NCBI GenBank assembly: GCA_001695595.3 | Contig: MBPM02000024.1 | Coordinates: forward strand, 62,001-126,000 | Direction: 5' to 3' | Length of the DNA: 64,000 nucleotides | From: Plasmopara viticola | Taxonomy: Eukaryota; Oomycota; Peronosporomycetes; Peronosporales; Peronosporaceae | In this document: in pieces, positions 29,333 to 40,249 of the stretch | Numbering within the stretch: the first letter of the stretch is position 1 | Layout of the letters: each line of letters opens with the position of its first letter | The notes under the pieces: generated by a model | The model's input: the letters and a program-made list of their open reading frames with translations, nothing else | The model's database searches: none | Told to the model about the DNA's origin: nothing | Program-made: the position numbers and the translations under genes

Positions 29333-31063
29333 AGGCAAACCTTGTTACTTTGTCCTTTTGCGTTTGAATATCTGATGAAGTTAATACTTTAAAGCAGAAA
29401 CGCGATGGTCATGAAGTTTGTAAGTATACCTCAAAATTAGTCGTTTTTTTTTTCCTTTCCAAGAAACAAGGCTATACGCCGCTGAAAGCTAGAGTGATGT
29501 GACTTGACTCAATAAGGCAACTTGCACCTCATTCATTGCTTAAAATCGCGCAAAGTAAAGCGATATTCTAAACTATGGGAGAATACAAGATTTATTGCAA
29601 GGTGCTGTCCATTTTAATTAATGATGGATACGCGTGGCAAAATGCAATTGATATTTTGCCACAGATGAGCAACGACGTGTCTCGCAAGATGCAATCTTGA
29701 GAATCATCAGTCTTCTTCCTCAAACCGAGTTGACCGTATTCACTTGCGATCAAATGCTCCAGGAACCTGAATGCTGGTGCAGCTGGGCAGCGTTCAGGTT
29801 GCTCGAAAAGCGATGGCTTTATCTACAGTTAAGACGCTGTTGCTAGCTGAAATTAACTGGGTTCAACGTCGAAGTGATGTTGATCGTACCATCGCCAGTG
29901 GTTTTCTAACCACAATTACGTCGGCTATCGGAGATATTGCACTGTACGTCGCTGAAGATTCGTACGACTACGACACTACCAACAATTCACCATTTTGCGG
30001 GATGACTGAGCGAACACCTGATTCAGTGAAAGAGCTATGGCGACTCATTCCAGCACGTCGAATTTTTGAATCGTCAGCGTATACACAGAAGGCTACCTTT
30101 ATGCCTCAAACATACCTGTACTGTACGTAATGATTTCGACAATTATACACTGAAGAAGTCCCTCGTTTGGGATTCTTAGGACTCGCCAGATTTGGCTAGC
30201 ATTTGGCGATTAATGAAGCTGGTTGAAAACCGTTGCGCATTTACAATAACAGCCATGAAACTTATCTCACTTCTTCGGCAATGTTTGTCGAATTTTGTGG
30301 ACGTGAAGTTGTCACGAGCACACTATATCCCCTTGATGAGAAACGCTCCGAGTACCGTGAGTGGAAATTAAACTCAGCAACCATACCATTGTTAAAGCGA
30401 GCATTGCATTTTTTAAGCGAAAATATGCTAAAGCTGTGCAGACGCTCACCACTATTCGTTCTGAGAAAACTTTATCTACTGCTCATCGCAAGGAAGCGCT
30501 TAGCTCCCGCATGGTAGCAAATTGGATGCTTACAAACGAAGGCTGTGCTAGCGCAGACGCTGCTCTTCTAAAGGCTTTGGGCAGCTGTTCAGATTACTTC
30601 CTGCTTGCTCACTACAAAAAGCCAAACGATGATGATAGGGAGCTTCTGCAACACTTTGCCAAGAATTCATTTTAAGTTTAACTCTGTGATACAGCTTTGA
30701 TTTTAATAGTATCCCGTTTTTTGTATGCGCCTTAAAGTCCAAAAGCCAGGTATTAATTAAGCTTTAGCGATCGTGTGAATCTGACGTTATCTTCTCCAAC
30801 TTTTAGGCTCAGTAACCCACAGACTGCCAAGAAGCATGCACTCAAAACTTTAAGGATCGAGATTCGTCCTCTTGCGTACATAATTTGACCACGCGCTTGT
30901 CTCCGTTCTGGCTTCCGCCCAAAATTTATTCATATTGCGACGTCCAACTTTACTGTGTTGGTTGTACGATTGATGGGGTTCACCACTTTAAGTTTTGTTG
31001 AATCTTTACGGCACAGTGCGCCTTTACACGATACCTCTTCTGCTCCAAATTTTAACGATTTTC
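28499..31063 (+). repeat. Direct repeat unit, copy 2
   Basis: Near-identical to 10,498-12,995, including the shared lesions of the WRL pseudogene. It starts abruptly inside SSF1 pseudogene c and ends where a copia remnant begins. Confidence 0.85.
29575..30675 (+). pseudogene. WRL family pseudogene B
   Basis: Starts MGEYKIYCKV at 29,575 and ends LLQHFAKNSF at 30,675. It carries the same early deletion and frameshifts as pseudogene A (11,507-12,606) with only scattered base differences. Its inverted counterpart at 33,268-34,431 lacks these lesions and is intact, so this arm was probably overwritten from the A locus, or the reverse. Confidence 0.9.
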
Positions 31064-31065
31064 GT

Positions 31066-33060
31066 GTCAAGAAAGTCTTCAAAAACTAACTGAGAAAGCA
31101 TAGATAATGTTTACAATCGAACAGTATACAGAGTTCGTAAACAAGAGGATCGTCGAATTTTGGGGCAGAAGGATCATATGTAAGAGCGCATTGTGTTGTA
31201 AAGCCTCAACAAAACGGATCTGTTAACTATTCAGTGGGCTGAAGCAGTGAGTACAGCGGTGTACTACATCAATCGTACGGCCAACAAAGTAAACTCGGAC
31301 GTTGCATTATGAGTACGATTTTGGGCGGAAGTCAGAGCTTGGAGATTTGCACGTGCTTAAATCACAGAACTACGTACGCAAGTGGACGAATCTTGACCTT
31401 AATGGTTTCAAGTGCTTGTTTGTTGGTCACACAGAGTAGACTATGAGTTCCGGAGTCTGGGGACTTAGAGACGAAAATGGTGAGACTGACCCGATCGCTG
31501 GAGCTTGATGACTTCCAGGTGAACGGGACTCAGGACACGATCACCAAAGCTTGTTCTTGTGATAAGGATTGGGACCATATCTTCGCGTGATGGCGTACGT
31601 ACTAAGGAAAGCTAGCGTGTGCAACAGATGACAAGACAATGCATCCAGCAAAAGATTAAAGCGCTTTGTTTATTCTAAAGCCAGTCCTGTGTCGACAAGG
31701 GGAATTCTTACGACAATTTATCGAGTGTGAGCACCGGACAATATTGTGTTTCATCCTGGAGCAGAACAAACTCATCGTGCACAGAAGCCGGTCCCATTAC
31801 TCGGGCTAGGATCGACTACCCTCGACAAGTGCAAAGATGACCATTTCTGGCTGCTATCACCAAAGAGACTTTGAGTTGATGAAGGGACGTAGTCGCTGAG
31901 ACCGTTTGGCCTACGCTACAAATGTAGGCAAGGCCAGTTATGCCCCCTACGTACCAGCAAGTCACGAACAGTCATGATGCTCAAGAATGTGTGAAAGCGA
32001 CGAATAAAATGTCTGATGCTCACGCAAAGAACAAATCTTTATCGCTTATATCGAAGACAAAGAACGTTCATCTAGTGGGTAGTGGCTAAGAAGCGGAAAG
32101 ATCATGAGTGGTGCGCTACGAGGCTAGACTTGTCGCGATGGATTTTGACTAAAAATTCGATATCGGTCTTCCTAGACGCACTCGCCGATGGCGAACATGA
32201 GCCCCATCAGGATTGTGCTGGCGAAGGCAGTTGCCAGCTCCACATGAAACTGCTTGATCTCGATACTACATAATTAAAGAGCGATCTCACGGAGCGCGTA
32301 TACATGCATACATTGCAAATGACACAACATGGTGTGTAGGCTGATAAAGTAAAGTATGGCTTCAAGCAGGTCGCCAGTGCGTGGAATAAGGATGCATTTA
32401 TGACGATGGGAGTGGAGCTTAGTGCATCCATGCCAACGTCGCGAACAACAGATACGTCGATGAATGCCTCTTTAATAAAAATACAATTATTGCTGCTGAG
32501 ACGAGTAAACAATTCTAAGCGGCATGTTGAAGATAAAGAGTTCTAAGAGAATTCGGGTCAAGACAACAAGAAAGTACGCGGACTGGGGAAGCAACATTAT
32601 TGGCCGACGATCAGGATCAGGAGTTATGGTGATGGTTGGAGGCGAAATGGTGATATTAGCATACAGTGGCTTCAAAGCAGTACATGGTTCATTGCTTTTG
32701 CAACAAAGATGTGTTGTGGGGTCGCGCGATACTCATGGACCTCGGTCACAAGCAACATTGGTCTGGAAGGACAACTTAGATGCTATCAAAAATGCTAGCA
32801 ACGCTGGTCGCAAAATCAAGACCGAGCACGTCAACATTCGTCTTTACTTTATTCGGGAGAACGTTGCCCGAGACATCATCGCGATTAAGTATGTGTTGAC
32901 GGAGGATTAGCTTGCCGACATGCTCTTCAAGGCACTGGTAACCAAGCGACTTGAAGTATCTGCTGCAGGCAAGTCGCATTGGATCTAAGCCGACACAGCA
33001 TTAGCACTGAGTGGGAGTGTTGGGGGTTACACCACTTAATGCGTGCGGATCACATCAGGT
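31066..33060 (+). mobile_element. Decayed Ty1/copia element, 3' half (integrase to 3' LTR)
   Basis: Frames are broken throughout but collinear with the intact element: EFVNKRIVEF (integrase, about 31,124), WAEAVSTAVYYINR (about 31,236), an RT-type AWNKDAFM fragment near 32,380, RKYADWGSN (RNase H, 32,566), KTEHVNIRLYFIRENV (32,818) and the end of pol near 32,985. A purine tract AGTGGGAG and an LTR start TGTTGGGGGTTACACC follow at 33,018; the LTR end is not clear. It has no gag or protease. It sits at the centre of the inverted repeat. Confidence 0.85.
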
Positions 33061-33267
33061 GACTCCAATTATGTTTATGGTCAGTACTTCCGGTCGCGAC
33101 GCAATATTAGGCTAAGTAAAATAAGGAATCTAGTATTGTAAGCCGAGTACATACAATAAGTGGCTCAAAAGTTATTCCAATAAAACTTAGAGCGTACAAA
33201 GAGCAGGAGACTATTGAAATGAAAATCAATTTCCACCTGTCTAAGAATTTCAATTTGAATCACAGAA
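33061..33267. other. Junction sequence before the right arm
   Basis: Short non-coding stretch. Pairing with the left arm begins at about 33,240 (the CTGTGAT segment downstream of the WRL stop), and the left counterpart diverges after about 30,710. Confidence 0.4.
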
Positions 33268-34431
33268 TCAAACTGAAAACGAAATTTCGGCAAAGTGTTG
33301 CAGGAGCTTCTTATCATCCTCCTCTAGCTTTTCGTGGAGAGCAATCAGAAAGTAATCTGGGCACCCGTTGAAAGGCTCAAGAAGAGCAGCGTCTACGTCA
33401 GCGCAGTCTTTCTCTCCAAGCATCCAATTCGCTACCATGCGATAGCTCAGCGCTTTCTTGCGATGAGCAGTAGATAAAGCTTCTTCAGAAAGAATAGTGG
33501 TAAGCGTCTGCACAGCTTCGGCATATTTTCGCTCAAAGAAAAAGTGCAGTCCCCGCTCCAACAACGGTATGGCTGCTAGTTTTATTTTCCACTCACGGCA
33601 CTCAAAGCGTTTCTCATCAAGGGGATCAAATGTGCTCGTGACGACCGCACGTCGACAAAAGTCGACAGCCTCCGCCGGAGAAGTGAGAAAAGTTTCATGT
33701 TTGACATTGTAAAATGCACACCGGTTGTCTTCCAGCTTCATCAAGCGCCAGATGCCAGCCAAATCTGGCAGTTTCTCAAAGTCACATACAAGAACCCTCT
33801 TCAATGAGTAATCATCGGAATCATTACATACAGGTATGTTTGAGGCATAAAGGTAGCCTTTTGTGTATACGCTGACAATGTAGAAGTTAGACGAACCCAT
33901 CGGTGCTGGAATGAGTCGCCATTGCTCTTTCTTCCAATCGGGTGTCCACTCATCCATCCAGCAAAAAGGTGAACAGTTGTCAGTGTCATAGTCGTACGAA
34001 CCTTCGGCGACGTACAGTGCATTATCTCCAATAGTTGACGTAATTGTGGTTGGAGAACCACTTGCGATGGCACGATCAACATTACTTAGACGTTGAACCC
34101 AGTTAATTTCGGCTAACAACAGCGTCTTCCCTGTAGATAAAGCCATCGCTTTTCGAAGTATTAAAGCCACCGCCCAGCTACACCAGCGTTCAGGCTCCTG
34201 GAGCATTTGATCGCAAGCGAACACGGTCCACTCGTCTTGAGGAAGAAGACTGATGAATCTCAGCATGGCATCTTGCGAGACACGGCGCTGCTCGAAACTT
34301 AGCAATTTTTTTAATACCTTCTTCACCTCATCTGTGGTTGCTTGAAGCAAAGTGTTGATTGCTTCTTGCCACGCGTATTCACTATTAACTAAGATGGACA
34401 GCACCTTACAATAAATTTCGAATTCTCCCAT
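33268..34431 (-). CDS. WRL family protein, intact (387 aa), unknown function
   Basis: 387 residues from the ATG at 34,431; the frame extends upstream only through non-family codons and a second ATG three codons earlier. It aligns without gaps to the intact copies at 36,663-37,826 and 52,888-54,051. By pattern it has three parts. Residues 1-125 look alpha-helical, with VSQDAMLRF and WTVFACDQMLQEPERWCSW. Residues 127-284 form a central block with recurring short beta-like strands and QWRLIP, IWRLMKLEDNRCAFYNV and EWKI, suggestive of a beta-trefoil. Residues 285-387 form helical pairs such as LHFFFERKYAEAVQTL, resembling TPR helices. There is no signal peptide, membrane segment or known catalytic motif, so it is probably cytoplasmic or nuclear. 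It lies 3' of an SSF1 pseudogene in the same direction. The fold suggestions are inference, and no function is proposed. Confidence 0.8.
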   Translation of the reverse strand: MGEFEIYCKVLSILVNSEYAWQEAINTLLQATTDEVKKVLKKLLSFEQRRVSQDAMLRFISLLPQDEWTVFACDQMLQEPERWCSWAVALILRKAMALSTGKTLLLAEINWVQRLSNVDRAIASGSPTTITSTIGDNALYVAEGSYDYDTDNCSPFCWMDEWTPDWKKEQWRLIPAPMGSSNFYIVSVYTKGYLYASNIPVCNDSDDYSLKRVLVCDFEKLPDLAGIWRLMKLEDNRCAFYNVKHETFLTSPAEAVDFCRRAVVTSTFDPLDEKRFECREWKIKLAAIPLLERGLHFFFERKYAEAVQTLTTILSEEALSTAHRKKALSYRMVANWMLGEKDCADVDAALLEPFNGCPDYFLIALHEKLEEDDKKLLQHFAEISFSV

Positions 34432-34469
34432 ATGATGCATCTGACGTTTGGCTTTGCGCGATTTTACGT

Positions 34470-34479
34470 AATGAATGAG
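34470..34479 (-). promoter_or_regulatory. Initiator-like element of WRL gene
   Basis: On the minus strand this reads CTCATTCATT, about 39 bp before the ATG at 34,431. It matches the element before the other WRL genes, though the following ATTTTC is replaced by ACGTAA. Confidence 0.4.
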
Positions 34480-34665
34480 GTGCAAGTTGCCTCATTGAGT
34501 CGGATCACATCACTCTAGCTTTCAACGGCGTAAAGCCTTGTTTCTTGGAAAAGAACGGCTAATTTGAGGTATCCTTACGATCCTCAGAAACAAGTTGCAT
34601 TTCTGCTCGAAAATATCAACTTCATCAGGAACTCAGACGCAAAGAACAGAGTAACAAGTTTCGCC

Positions 34666-35610
34666 TTATTTTTTCTTTGGCTGCCGCTGGCGAATGACCT
34701 GCCCTTTTGAAGCCCCGACGCCTGATTTTGAGAAACGATTTTTCTTGTCCGGGCTCGCCACGTCCGACGGTTTCTGCACACGTGCATCCTTTGCCATGTC
34801 TTGCTGGTTCTTTGATGCCTTCTTTTTGTCTTAAAGCATGTAGGTTTCAAGGTCCTCGCCGACTTCTTGTCGATAATATTCAACGTCGTCAAGCTTCGAG
34901 TCGTCATCTTTGCCGTCACTCTTTGCAGTAGTCCCATCACATTCATCTTCATTTTTGCCCTGCTCACGCTTTCGCTTACGTTCGGCCTTTTGCTGCTTCT
35001 TGGCCTCCTTTATCTCCTGCTTTTTCGAACATTACTCTCTTGTTCCTCACGACGCTGACGCTTGAGCGCCAAAGCGGCTTCGTGCTTTGCCTTGGCCTAA
35101 GCAGATTCCTTAGGCGTCTCGGTCTTGAACGCATGGTACAAGACATTGCTCTCGCATGTACCGCTCTCTACCTTAGTCAAGCTAAGTGGAAGTCGTGGCC
35201 TGATCTCTGTTAATCGCACTGCACTTTTCTCTGCCTTGAGATTTATCACGTTTAAGGAACGAGTCCGGTAACGTCACGTGTGTGGCTTTATCGTCCACTT
35301 CACTGTCTATAGCCGAGCCAATCCCAGCCCCATTGCCCAGCACGTAGTCACTGATATCCTCTAATTTGTTTAGATTCGGAACCTTGGCTTTCACATTGTT
35401 CTTGACACTCCTCGAAAGCCCTAGTGGTGCTGCACGAATGACGTACTGACGAACCTCGACCGTATCCGTCTCATTTTCCTTATTTAATAAGACCACGCGT
35501 CTGCACTCGGAGAATGCCGTTTGCAAGTCAAGAGCTGGAAACATCTGTTAAAATGTCACGTTCAACAGCTTCAGGTGGTCGTCAGGCGTCCTTAAATCAT
35601 CGGTTACCAC
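34666..35610 (-). pseudogene. SSF1 pseudogene d
   Basis: Minus-strand copy of SSF1 from about PDDHLKLMNV to the stop at 34,666-34,668. It contains LDLQTAFSECRRVVLLNKEN and EDISDYVLGNGAGIGSA, so it is easily aligned to the functional gene. A stop lies upstream of MFPALD, frameshifts occur near 35,250 (FLKRDKSQ), and stops interrupt the lysine-rich tail (for example near 35,100). The N-terminus and first exon are missing. Confidence 0.88.
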
Positions 35611-35941
35611 AAGCCGGGGACCTTTCGACAATATAATTTGATACAAGCACCTTCGAAAACGATCAGCCAGCGCTGTATATTCTATGGCTGGTGCAAAAAG
35701 TCATGAAGGAGAAACGTTATAGTTTTTATGCAGAACGGGTATATGAAAAGAAATTAACGACTTTGGTGCAAAACGACAGTTAAAAGAATTTTACAAGCAG
35801 AAATAAGTCTGCATGGTGCAGCCAATGTTAAACGGTAGGGTTATCGGGGATCCGTCCAGCCACCAATGTTTGACAATAGGGTAGTCGGGGATCCGTCCAG
35901 CCAAGAACATTCTCTAAATCCCAAGCAAAGAGGAGCATTGC
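35611..35941. other. Spacer between SSF1 fragments d and e
   Basis: Inverted counterpart of 28,055-28,384, with the same duplicated GGGGATCCGTCCAGCC motif at about 35,847 and 35,887. No gene seen. Confidence 0.4.
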
Positions 35942-36118
35942 TTGAAATATACGGAAAATACTCGCAACTCTTTAGGAGGGAGTTTCAAAAGCTTCAAGAC
36001 TATTGTAAAAGCCGAACTTTATAAGTTAAACATGTTTGTGGATATCAGCGACAACGTGCTGGGCATTGGGGCTGGTTTTGGATCGGCATTAGACAGTGAT
36101 GTGGACGATGAAGCCTCC
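35942..36118 (+). pseudogene. SSF1 pseudogene fragment e
   Basis: Reads SFKTIVKAELYKLNMFVDIS then DNVLGIGAGFGSALDSDVDD. It is the mirror copy of 27,878-28,054, bounded by the tRNA-Ala-like sequence at 36,119. Confidence 0.85.
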
Positions 36119-36191
36119 TGGAGAAGCAGGATATCGATCCCTGTACCTCTCGCATGCTAAGCGAGCGCTCTCCCATTTAAGCTACATCCGC
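36119..36191 (-). tRNA. tRNA-Ala (AGC)-like gene, mirror copy
   Basis: 73 nt on the minus strand; it differs from 27,805-27,877 at a few positions. The T stem (CAGGG/TCCTG) pairs better here, but the acceptor stem keeps the mismatches at positions 2 and 6. Anticodon AGC is retained. Probably a degenerate gene copied with the arms. Confidence 0.68.
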
Positions 36192-36662
36192 GGTACATTA
36201 CACCCAACTTCGCTTAGAATATTAATAAGCGTGTTCACGTCGCACTCTCCCGCTTTAGCTGAGACACACATAATAACAACGAATGTCGCTTTTTTTTTGC
36301 AATTTGAAAAAAGTATCTTCTACTTGATACTCTACATAGTATGACGAAACGTTTACAATTGCATATTTGATGTCATACTTGTGGAGGAATATTTATTTAT
36401 TCGAAAACGTAGATTAAAAGGCAAATACGGGTTCGACAGTTTCATTCACAAAAACTCTGCAAATGCTACTGCACAATCTTCGTACAATATTATTGAAGAG
36501 GGAGTTATTAATACCGAAATATTTTAGTCTGACTCGAAAGCCTCTTGATATATAATGAATTCTATGTCTCAACAGGGCAATTAAAAAACACACACACCAT
36601 TACTGTAAATGCTTTTTTCATTTGTTTGATATTCATGAACTTCATTTTCGAAGCTTGACGAA
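36192..36662. other. 3' flank of WRL gene (right arm)
   Basis: Counterpart of 27,015-27,804 without the SINE-like insertion; the undisturbed TATGTAGAGTATC target is near 36,325-36,337. No gene seen. Confidence 0.5.
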
Positions 36663-37826
36663 TCAATCTTCAAGAACATTTGTGGCAAAGCGTCGCAGAA
36701 GCTTTTTATCATCATCCTTTAGCTTACTGTATAGAGCAAGCAAGAAGTAATCTGGACAGCCGCCCAAAGGCTCTAGAAGAGCAGCGTCTGCGCTAGCACA
36801 GCCCTCGTTTTTTAGCATCCAATTCGCTACCATGCGGTAGCTAAGCGCTTTCTTGCGATGAACTGAAGATATTGTATCTCCAGAAAGAATAGTGGTGAGC
36901 GTCTGCACAGCTTTGCCGTATTCTCGCTTGAAGAAATAGTGCAATCCTTGCTCTAACAATGGTATCGTTGCTGGTGTTAATTTCCACTCACGGTACTCAG
37001 AGCGTTTCTCATCAAGAGGATAAAATGTGCTCGTGACGATCGCACGACGGCAAAAATCGACAGTATCTACCGGGGAAGTGAGGAAAGTTTCATGTTTGAC
37101 ATTGTAAAATGCACACCGGTTGTCTTCCAGCTTCATTAAGCGCCAGATGCCAGCCAAATCTGGCATTTTCTCAAAGTCACAAACGAGGACCTTTTTCAGT
37201 GAATAACCGTCGGGATCATCGCAGACAGGTATGTCTGTGGCATAAAGGTATCCTTCTGTGTAGGCGCTGACAATGTAGAAATTAGACGATCCTATCGGTG
37301 CTGGAATGAGTCGCCAAAGCTTTTTTTTCGAATCAAGTGTCCACTCTTTCATCCAGCAAAAAGGTGAACAGTTGTTAGCGTCGTAGTTGTATGAACTTTC
37401 AGCGACGTACAGTGGATTATTCTCAATAGCGGACGTAATTTTGATCGGAACACCGCTTGCTATGGCACGATCAACATTACTTAGGCGTTGAACCCAGGCG
37501 ATTTCAGCTAGCAACAGCGTCTTTCCCGTAGATACTGCCATTAAATTTCGAAGTATTATAGCCACCTCCCAGCTACACCAGCGTTCTGGCTCCTGGAGTA
37601 CTCGGTCGCAAGCGAACACGGTCCACTCACTTCGAGGAAGAAGAGCGATAAACTTTAGCATGACATCTTGCGAGACGCGGCGCTGCTCAGAACTTAGCAT
37701 TCTTTCTAGTGCTTCCTTCACCTGATCAGTGGACGCTTGAAGCAAAATGTCGTTCGCTTTTTGCCACCCGTATCTCCCATCAAGTAAATTGAACAGCACC
37801 TTGTTATAAATCTCGTGTTCTCCCAT
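36663..37826 (-). CDS. WRL family protein, intact (387 aa), unknown function
   Basis: Complete twin of the stop-truncated copy at 25,851-27,014, starting MGEHEIYNKVLFNLLDG and ending RRFATNVLED. Segments: helical N-terminus (1-125, with VSQDVMLKF near 51 and WTVFACDRVLQEPERW near 68), central W-R-L block (LWRLIPA near 170, FYIVSAYTEGYLYA near 183, IWRLMKLED near 227, EWKLTPA near 280) and helical C-terminus (KAVQTLTTIL near 305, SYRMVANWML near 329). Cysteines are few and scattered, and no export signal is present. The STGKT at 99-103 lacks the first Gly of a P-loop. The 1.8 kb upstream and the initiator-like element are shared with the copies at 25,851 and 52,888, so these three probably share regulation. 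Function unknown. Confidence 0.82.
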   Translation of the reverse strand: MGEHEIYNKVLFNLLDGRYGWQKANDILLQASTDQVKEALERMLSSEQRRVSQDVMLKFIALLPRSEWTVFACDRVLQEPERWCSWEVAIILRNLMAVSTGKTLLLAEIAWVQRLSNVDRAIASGVPIKITSAIENNPLYVAESSYNYDANNCSPFCWMKEWTLDSKKKLWRLIPAPIGSSNFYIVSAYTEGYLYATDIPVCDDPDGYSLKKVLVCDFEKMPDLAGIWRLMKLEDNRCAFYNVKHETFLTSPVDTVDFCRRAIVTSTFYPLDEKRSEYREWKLTPATIPLLEQGLHYFFKREYGKAVQTLTTILSGDTISSVHRKKALSYRMVANWMLKNEGCASADAALLEPLGGCPDYFLLALYSKLKDDDKKLLRRFATNVLED

Positions 37827-37861
37827 ACGATGAATGTGACTTCTAACTTTGTGCGACTTTC

Positions 37862-37874
37862 GAAAATGAATGAG
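37862..37874 (-). promoter_or_regulatory. Initiator-like core promoter element of WRL gene
   Basis: Minus-strand CTCATTCATTTTC, ending 35 bp before the ATG at 37,826, at the same position as before 25,851 and 52,888. Confidence 0.5.
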
Positions 37875-39689
37875 TTTGTAGTCGCCTTGGAGAGTCGAGT
37901 CACATCACTCTGGCTTTTAACGGCGTAAAGCCTCGTTTCTTGAGAATTTACCTTCAATCTCGGGCATAAATCTTAGCATGACGCACATGACCTACAAAAC
38001 TCTAAACTTCATGATTGAAAATCTGAAGTAGTTGATCTATGCTTCATCGGGTTCTGCATTACATTTTTTCACAAACACTTGCTAAAGTATGGCTAATTTA
38101 TCCCCTCATCTAAGGCATGACCACATCAAAAATGCATCCTTCAAGTTTTGATTTCTGTTACACAATTTTCACCACCTTTCATTCCGGACACTGCTTGTTT
38201 TTTGTAAATATATGCGAGAGTTCAACCCCATCGGCATGCGTCTATTACCAATTAGGTAATAGATGTGGGCCGACAGTGAAACTGAAGAAATTGCTGCAAA
38301 TAAAAATGTCTGTTGATTACATAGTACTTACACAGAAAACTCAAGAGTCGGTATTTTAACGCAAAAAAGATGATCGCACGAGTGTCAGAGTTGGGCGGTT
38401 TTGGTTCAATTTCTTTGGAAAAATACCATTGGATTTCTGGCATGCGAGCTGATAACAGCGAGGTCCGCACGGTGCAATCGTTTTTTATGACTTATGGGTA
38501 GACTTCGAGAGATGGGACGTGAGAGGTTCAGGTAGTCAAATGATCTACAAATCACATGGAAATTCTGAGGTTAATTTTCGTATTTTTCAATATATAACAA
38601 TAGGTAGCGCAAGCGGCTAAAAGACGCGTGCCAAAAATTTCATGTTAGCTCTTCAGAGCACTAACTCAATATATACACAGCGAAAGAGAGCGTTTTGTGT
38701 TTCTATCCCCACGGCACAGGATTTGAAGAATTCTTAAATTCGCTGGTAGAGCACATACCAACCAGTAGTGTTTCATGATTGTTTTGCAAAAAAAGATTTT
38801 CTGACTGGAACGTGTTGATGCAAGTACAAAAAAGCACCTTATCTTCTCGCTCTGAAAGCTGCACTCACCAGTAAGTGTGGCGTATGCATTTAAAAGCGGA
38901 CGATCAATGCGCATGAACGTCATACATGCTTAGCGTCGAATTCGCACTTCTGACATTCGATGGATTTTATAAGCCGTATAACAACGATGGATAGTGAAAT
39001 TGGAGACGAATAAAGCTGCTTCGTGTTTCACATTGCTTTGTTTACATCACCAGCTGGTTAACGTTGTCATTGGCGAATGGGCGACTTCATGTTTGACAAA
39101 ATATTCAGTACGACTGAAGTCGAACTAGAATCTCAAAAGAAAAGGTTATACCGCTAAGGACGCAGATGTAAAATTGCAGGAAGGACAGGCGAAAAAAATT
39201 GGACGATTTTGCGATCTACTCTCGAACGCATAACGAGAATTACAATTTTTTTTACTCTATCTAGATTATTCACGAGTCTAGCTCAGCACACTGAGTAATA
39301 CAAATTAAGATGGCAGGACATTTTTCTAGCGCAAAACAAAACACTTGCAGGTGCTTTTGTGTGTGGCCTGGCGTGACAATTTTTATTTAAAATTTTGGCA
39401 CGAGCATTTTCAAAAATGGTCAGCTAGCGCTGTATATTTTATATTTAGTGCGAAAAATTTTAAAGGAGAAGACGGGCATATGTGACGGATGGATTTCAGC
39501 AAATTAGCAAACGTTTAGCGTCTAGCAATACCATGAGGTGCTAAACGACACTTTGACGCATTTAAGAAGCAGAAGTAAGTTTGCATGATGCAGCTAATGT
39601 TGTAGTTGGGGATCCATTTAGCCAAAATTTATCTTAAAAAAAAGGAGCTGTTATTTGATTTTATGTAAAGCAATGATGACGGTAAATAC
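37875..39689. other. Conserved spacer upstream of WRL gene (right arm)
   Basis: Inverted counterpart of 23,986-25,802. No gene, RNA or additional element recognised. Confidence 0.5.
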
Positions 39690-40225
39690 TGGCAAGTTTT
39701 TAGTGGGGCTTTTAAGGATTGTTAAGACTATTGTAAAAAGTAAAGGTTTCTCGCGCGCTTCGGGCCGTGCATAACTTGGCAACGCGATAACGTAATACAT
39801 TACATTACATTAAAGGTTCTCGATTTGAACAGGTTCGCGTATATCAGCGTCTACCTGGTGGACAATAGGGATGGTATTGGATCGGGCTTTTGACGGTGAG
39901 GTGGGCGATAAAGCCACCCAAGAGATGTTGTCGGACTCGTTCCGTGGCCGTAGCAATTGCAATGCAGAGAAATGTGCAGTGCGAAACGGAGACTGGACCA
40001 CAACTTACACTTAGCTTAAGTAAGGAAGAGCGCGGTATATGCGAGGGCGGTGTCTTATTTCATGCGTTTAAGACCATGACGCTGCTAAGGCTAAGGGGAA
40101 GCATAGATACGCGTTGGCGCTCAAGCGTCAGCATCGATAAGCCGAAAAGACTAACAAAGCGAAAAAGCAAGAAATTAGGGAGGCTAAGAAGCAGCGACTT
40201 GCTAACGATATATTGGTGGTAAATT
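39690..40225 (+). pseudogene. SSF1 pseudogene f (interrupted by a SINE-like fragment)
   Basis: Reads LLRIVKTIVK at about 39,710, is broken by the SINE-like copy 39,749-39,810, then resumes with a decayed DISDYV region, a GICEGGVLFHAFKT block near 40,040-40,080 and a lysine-rich tail. It is the unoccupied counterpart of the copia-split copy at 19,060-23,985: the target TATACGC is present once at about 39,835 (as GCGTATA on the plus strand). Confidence 0.85.
39749..39810 (+). mobile_element. SINE-like element, copy 4 (62-bp remnant)
   Basis: Only the 5' fragment CTCGCGCGCTTCGGG joined to the last 45 bp with the ATTACATT tail. It is flanked by an 8-bp direct repeat TAAAGGTT (39,741-39,748 and 39,811-39,818). 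Absent from the mirror position near 23,945. Confidence 0.8.
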
Positions 40226-40249
40226 GAATTGTGTGTTATCCAATTTTGC

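Larger units (their letters stand above)
13000..30710 (+). repeat. Left arm of large inverted repeat
   Basis: Read backwards and complemented, this arm matches about 33,250-47,965 throughout: copia remnant, decayed fragments, WRL remnant, fragment X, SSF1 remnant, 1.8-kb spacer, WRL gene, tRNA-like gene, SSF1 fragment, SSF1-WRL module. Differences in length come from the copia element 19,445-23,904 and the SINE-like copy 27,336-27,658 in this arm, and from a 1.36-kb loss at about 16,285. Divergence varies along the arm by eye: the inner WRL gene and its spacer are close, while the outer part is more diverged. Confidence 0.85.

Noticed and set aside
36663..37826. P-loop (Walker A) in WRL proteins because of STGKT at residues 99-103
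   Set aside because: The required glycine four residues before GKT is absent (it is Met), there is no Walker B partner, and the surroundings are helical.
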